Shown: positions 5,499 to 5,856 of the stretch, piece after piece | Layout of the letters: each line of letters begins with the position of its first letter | Numbering within the stretch: the stretch's first letter is position 1 | DNA from: Pseudomonadales bacterium | GTDB taxonomy: Bacteria > Pseudomonadota > Gammaproteobacteria > Pseudomonadales > Azotimanducaceae | Assembly (NCBI GenBank): GCA_028822125.1 | Contig: JAPKEK010000174.1 | Span: forward strand, 1-5,856 | Length of the DNA: 5,856 bases | Reading direction: 5' to 3' | Program-made: the position numbers and the translations under genes | Notes under the pieces: model-generated | What the model saw: only the letters and a program-made list of their open reading frames with translations | Databases searched by the model: none | What the model was told of the DNA's origin: nothing

Positions 5499-5856
5499 TC
5501 AGTCGACAAGTAACTGCCCTCTCCAGACACGCTTGGCGTGAAGTTGTCTGGTAATCTGACGAATTAGGTTCATCACTACGATGGTAGCGTTGCTTCGGTG
5601 ACGATTTGTCGGACTGATCAGATTGATGGTTCGCTGTACAGAAGGGTTAACTATTTTAACCGCATTCAGCTCGCTATTGTTGACGGATTCGTAAATCAGC
5701 GACCAGGGTAAAACACTGCAGGTTACGCCTGTTCTGACCAGCTTGATGAGAGTTGATATGGCGACGGTGCTCGGATGAACGGCTACCTTTACGCCGAGTT
5801 TTTTTGCAGTATCAGCGATGGTTCTATCAACATGTTGTGAAACCTGAGGAAACATC
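5499..5856 (-). CDS. LysR-type transcriptional regulator, C-terminal part
   Basis: An open frame runs in from the right edge and ends at TGA (5501-5499), giving about 118 residues. The Met at 5855 is almost certainly internal, since LysR regulators are usually near 300 residues. The N-terminal helix-turn-helix lies outside the window. What is seen fits the second half of the effector-binding domain: a DTAKKLGVKVAV stretch, then ISTLIKLVRTGVTCSVLPWSL, the usual LVRxGxGxxxLP region, then a C-terminal helix rich in Arg and Ile. Such regulators often control aromatic catabolic genes and sit next to their targets. Here the gene is convergent with the dioxygenase operon, 62 nt from its end. It may act on the divergent region at 1838-2208, but this is inference. 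No clear bidirectional terminator is seen between the two stop codons. Confidence 0.82.
   Translation of the reverse strand, partial: MFPQVSQHVDRTIADTAKKLGVKVAVHPSTVAISTLIKLVRTGVTCSVLPWSLIYESVNNSELNAVKIVNPSVQRTINLISPTNRHRSNATIVVMNLIRQITRQLHAKRVWRGQLLVD

Noticed and set aside
5486..5502. 7-bp direct repeat AGATCAG at a 10-nt period at the end of the LysR gene
   Set aside because: It is only two short copies, partly inside coding sequence, and is easily explained by chance.
1..5856. CRISPR array, tRNA, rRNA, transposase or insertion-sequence ends
   Set aside because: Reading both strands showed no regularly spaced repeats, no cloverleaf-like segment, no transposase-like frame and no terminal inverted repeats flanking a gene.

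Overview
The window is 5.9 kb of bacterial DNA with a GC content near one half. It is gene-dense and has Shine-Dalgarno starts, a LysR-type regulator, and Tat and Sec export signals. The protein families point to a Gram-negative proteobacterium, most likely a gammaproteobacterium that degrades aromatic compounds. The lineage is an inference; no rRNA or other marker gene is present.

Layout. (1) At 1-477 on the minus strand is the first 159 residues of a thiamine-diphosphate (ThDP) enzyme of the acetolactate synthase / benzoylformate decarboxylase type, with a twin-arginine export signal. It runs off the left edge. (2) 478-880 holds no gene. (3) At 881-1837 on the minus strand is a complete MhpB-type class III extradiol dioxygenase whose catalytic histidines fall at the same residue numbers as in E. 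coli MhpB. (4) 1838-2208 is a divergent control region with a perfect 17-bp inverted repeat inside a candidate promoter. (5) 2209-5436 on the plus strand looks like a three-gene operon: two tandem Sec-exported DUF6152-type paralogs, then a YgiD/DODA-type extradiol dioxygenase carrying a Tat-like signal. (6) At 5499-5856 on the minus strand is the C-terminal 118 residues of a LysR-type regulator, convergent with the operon and cut by the right edge.

How the genes may work together. The window holds two ring-cleavage dioxygenases from different branches of the class III superfamily, a ThDP enzyme of a family that often decarboxylates 2-oxo acids, and a LysR-type regulator. That is the typical content of an aromatic catabolic cluster. 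The unusual point is location: four of the five non-regulatory genes carry export signals (two Tat, two Sec), and only the MhpB-like enzyme looks cytoplasmic. This suggests a pathway partly located in the periplasm, with DUF6152 proteins of unknown function as accessory factors. The substrate cannot be read from the sequence. The most interesting leads are the exported dioxygenase, the conserved His-His mature N terminus and paired cysteines of the two DUF6152-type proteins, and the palindrome in the divergent promoter region.
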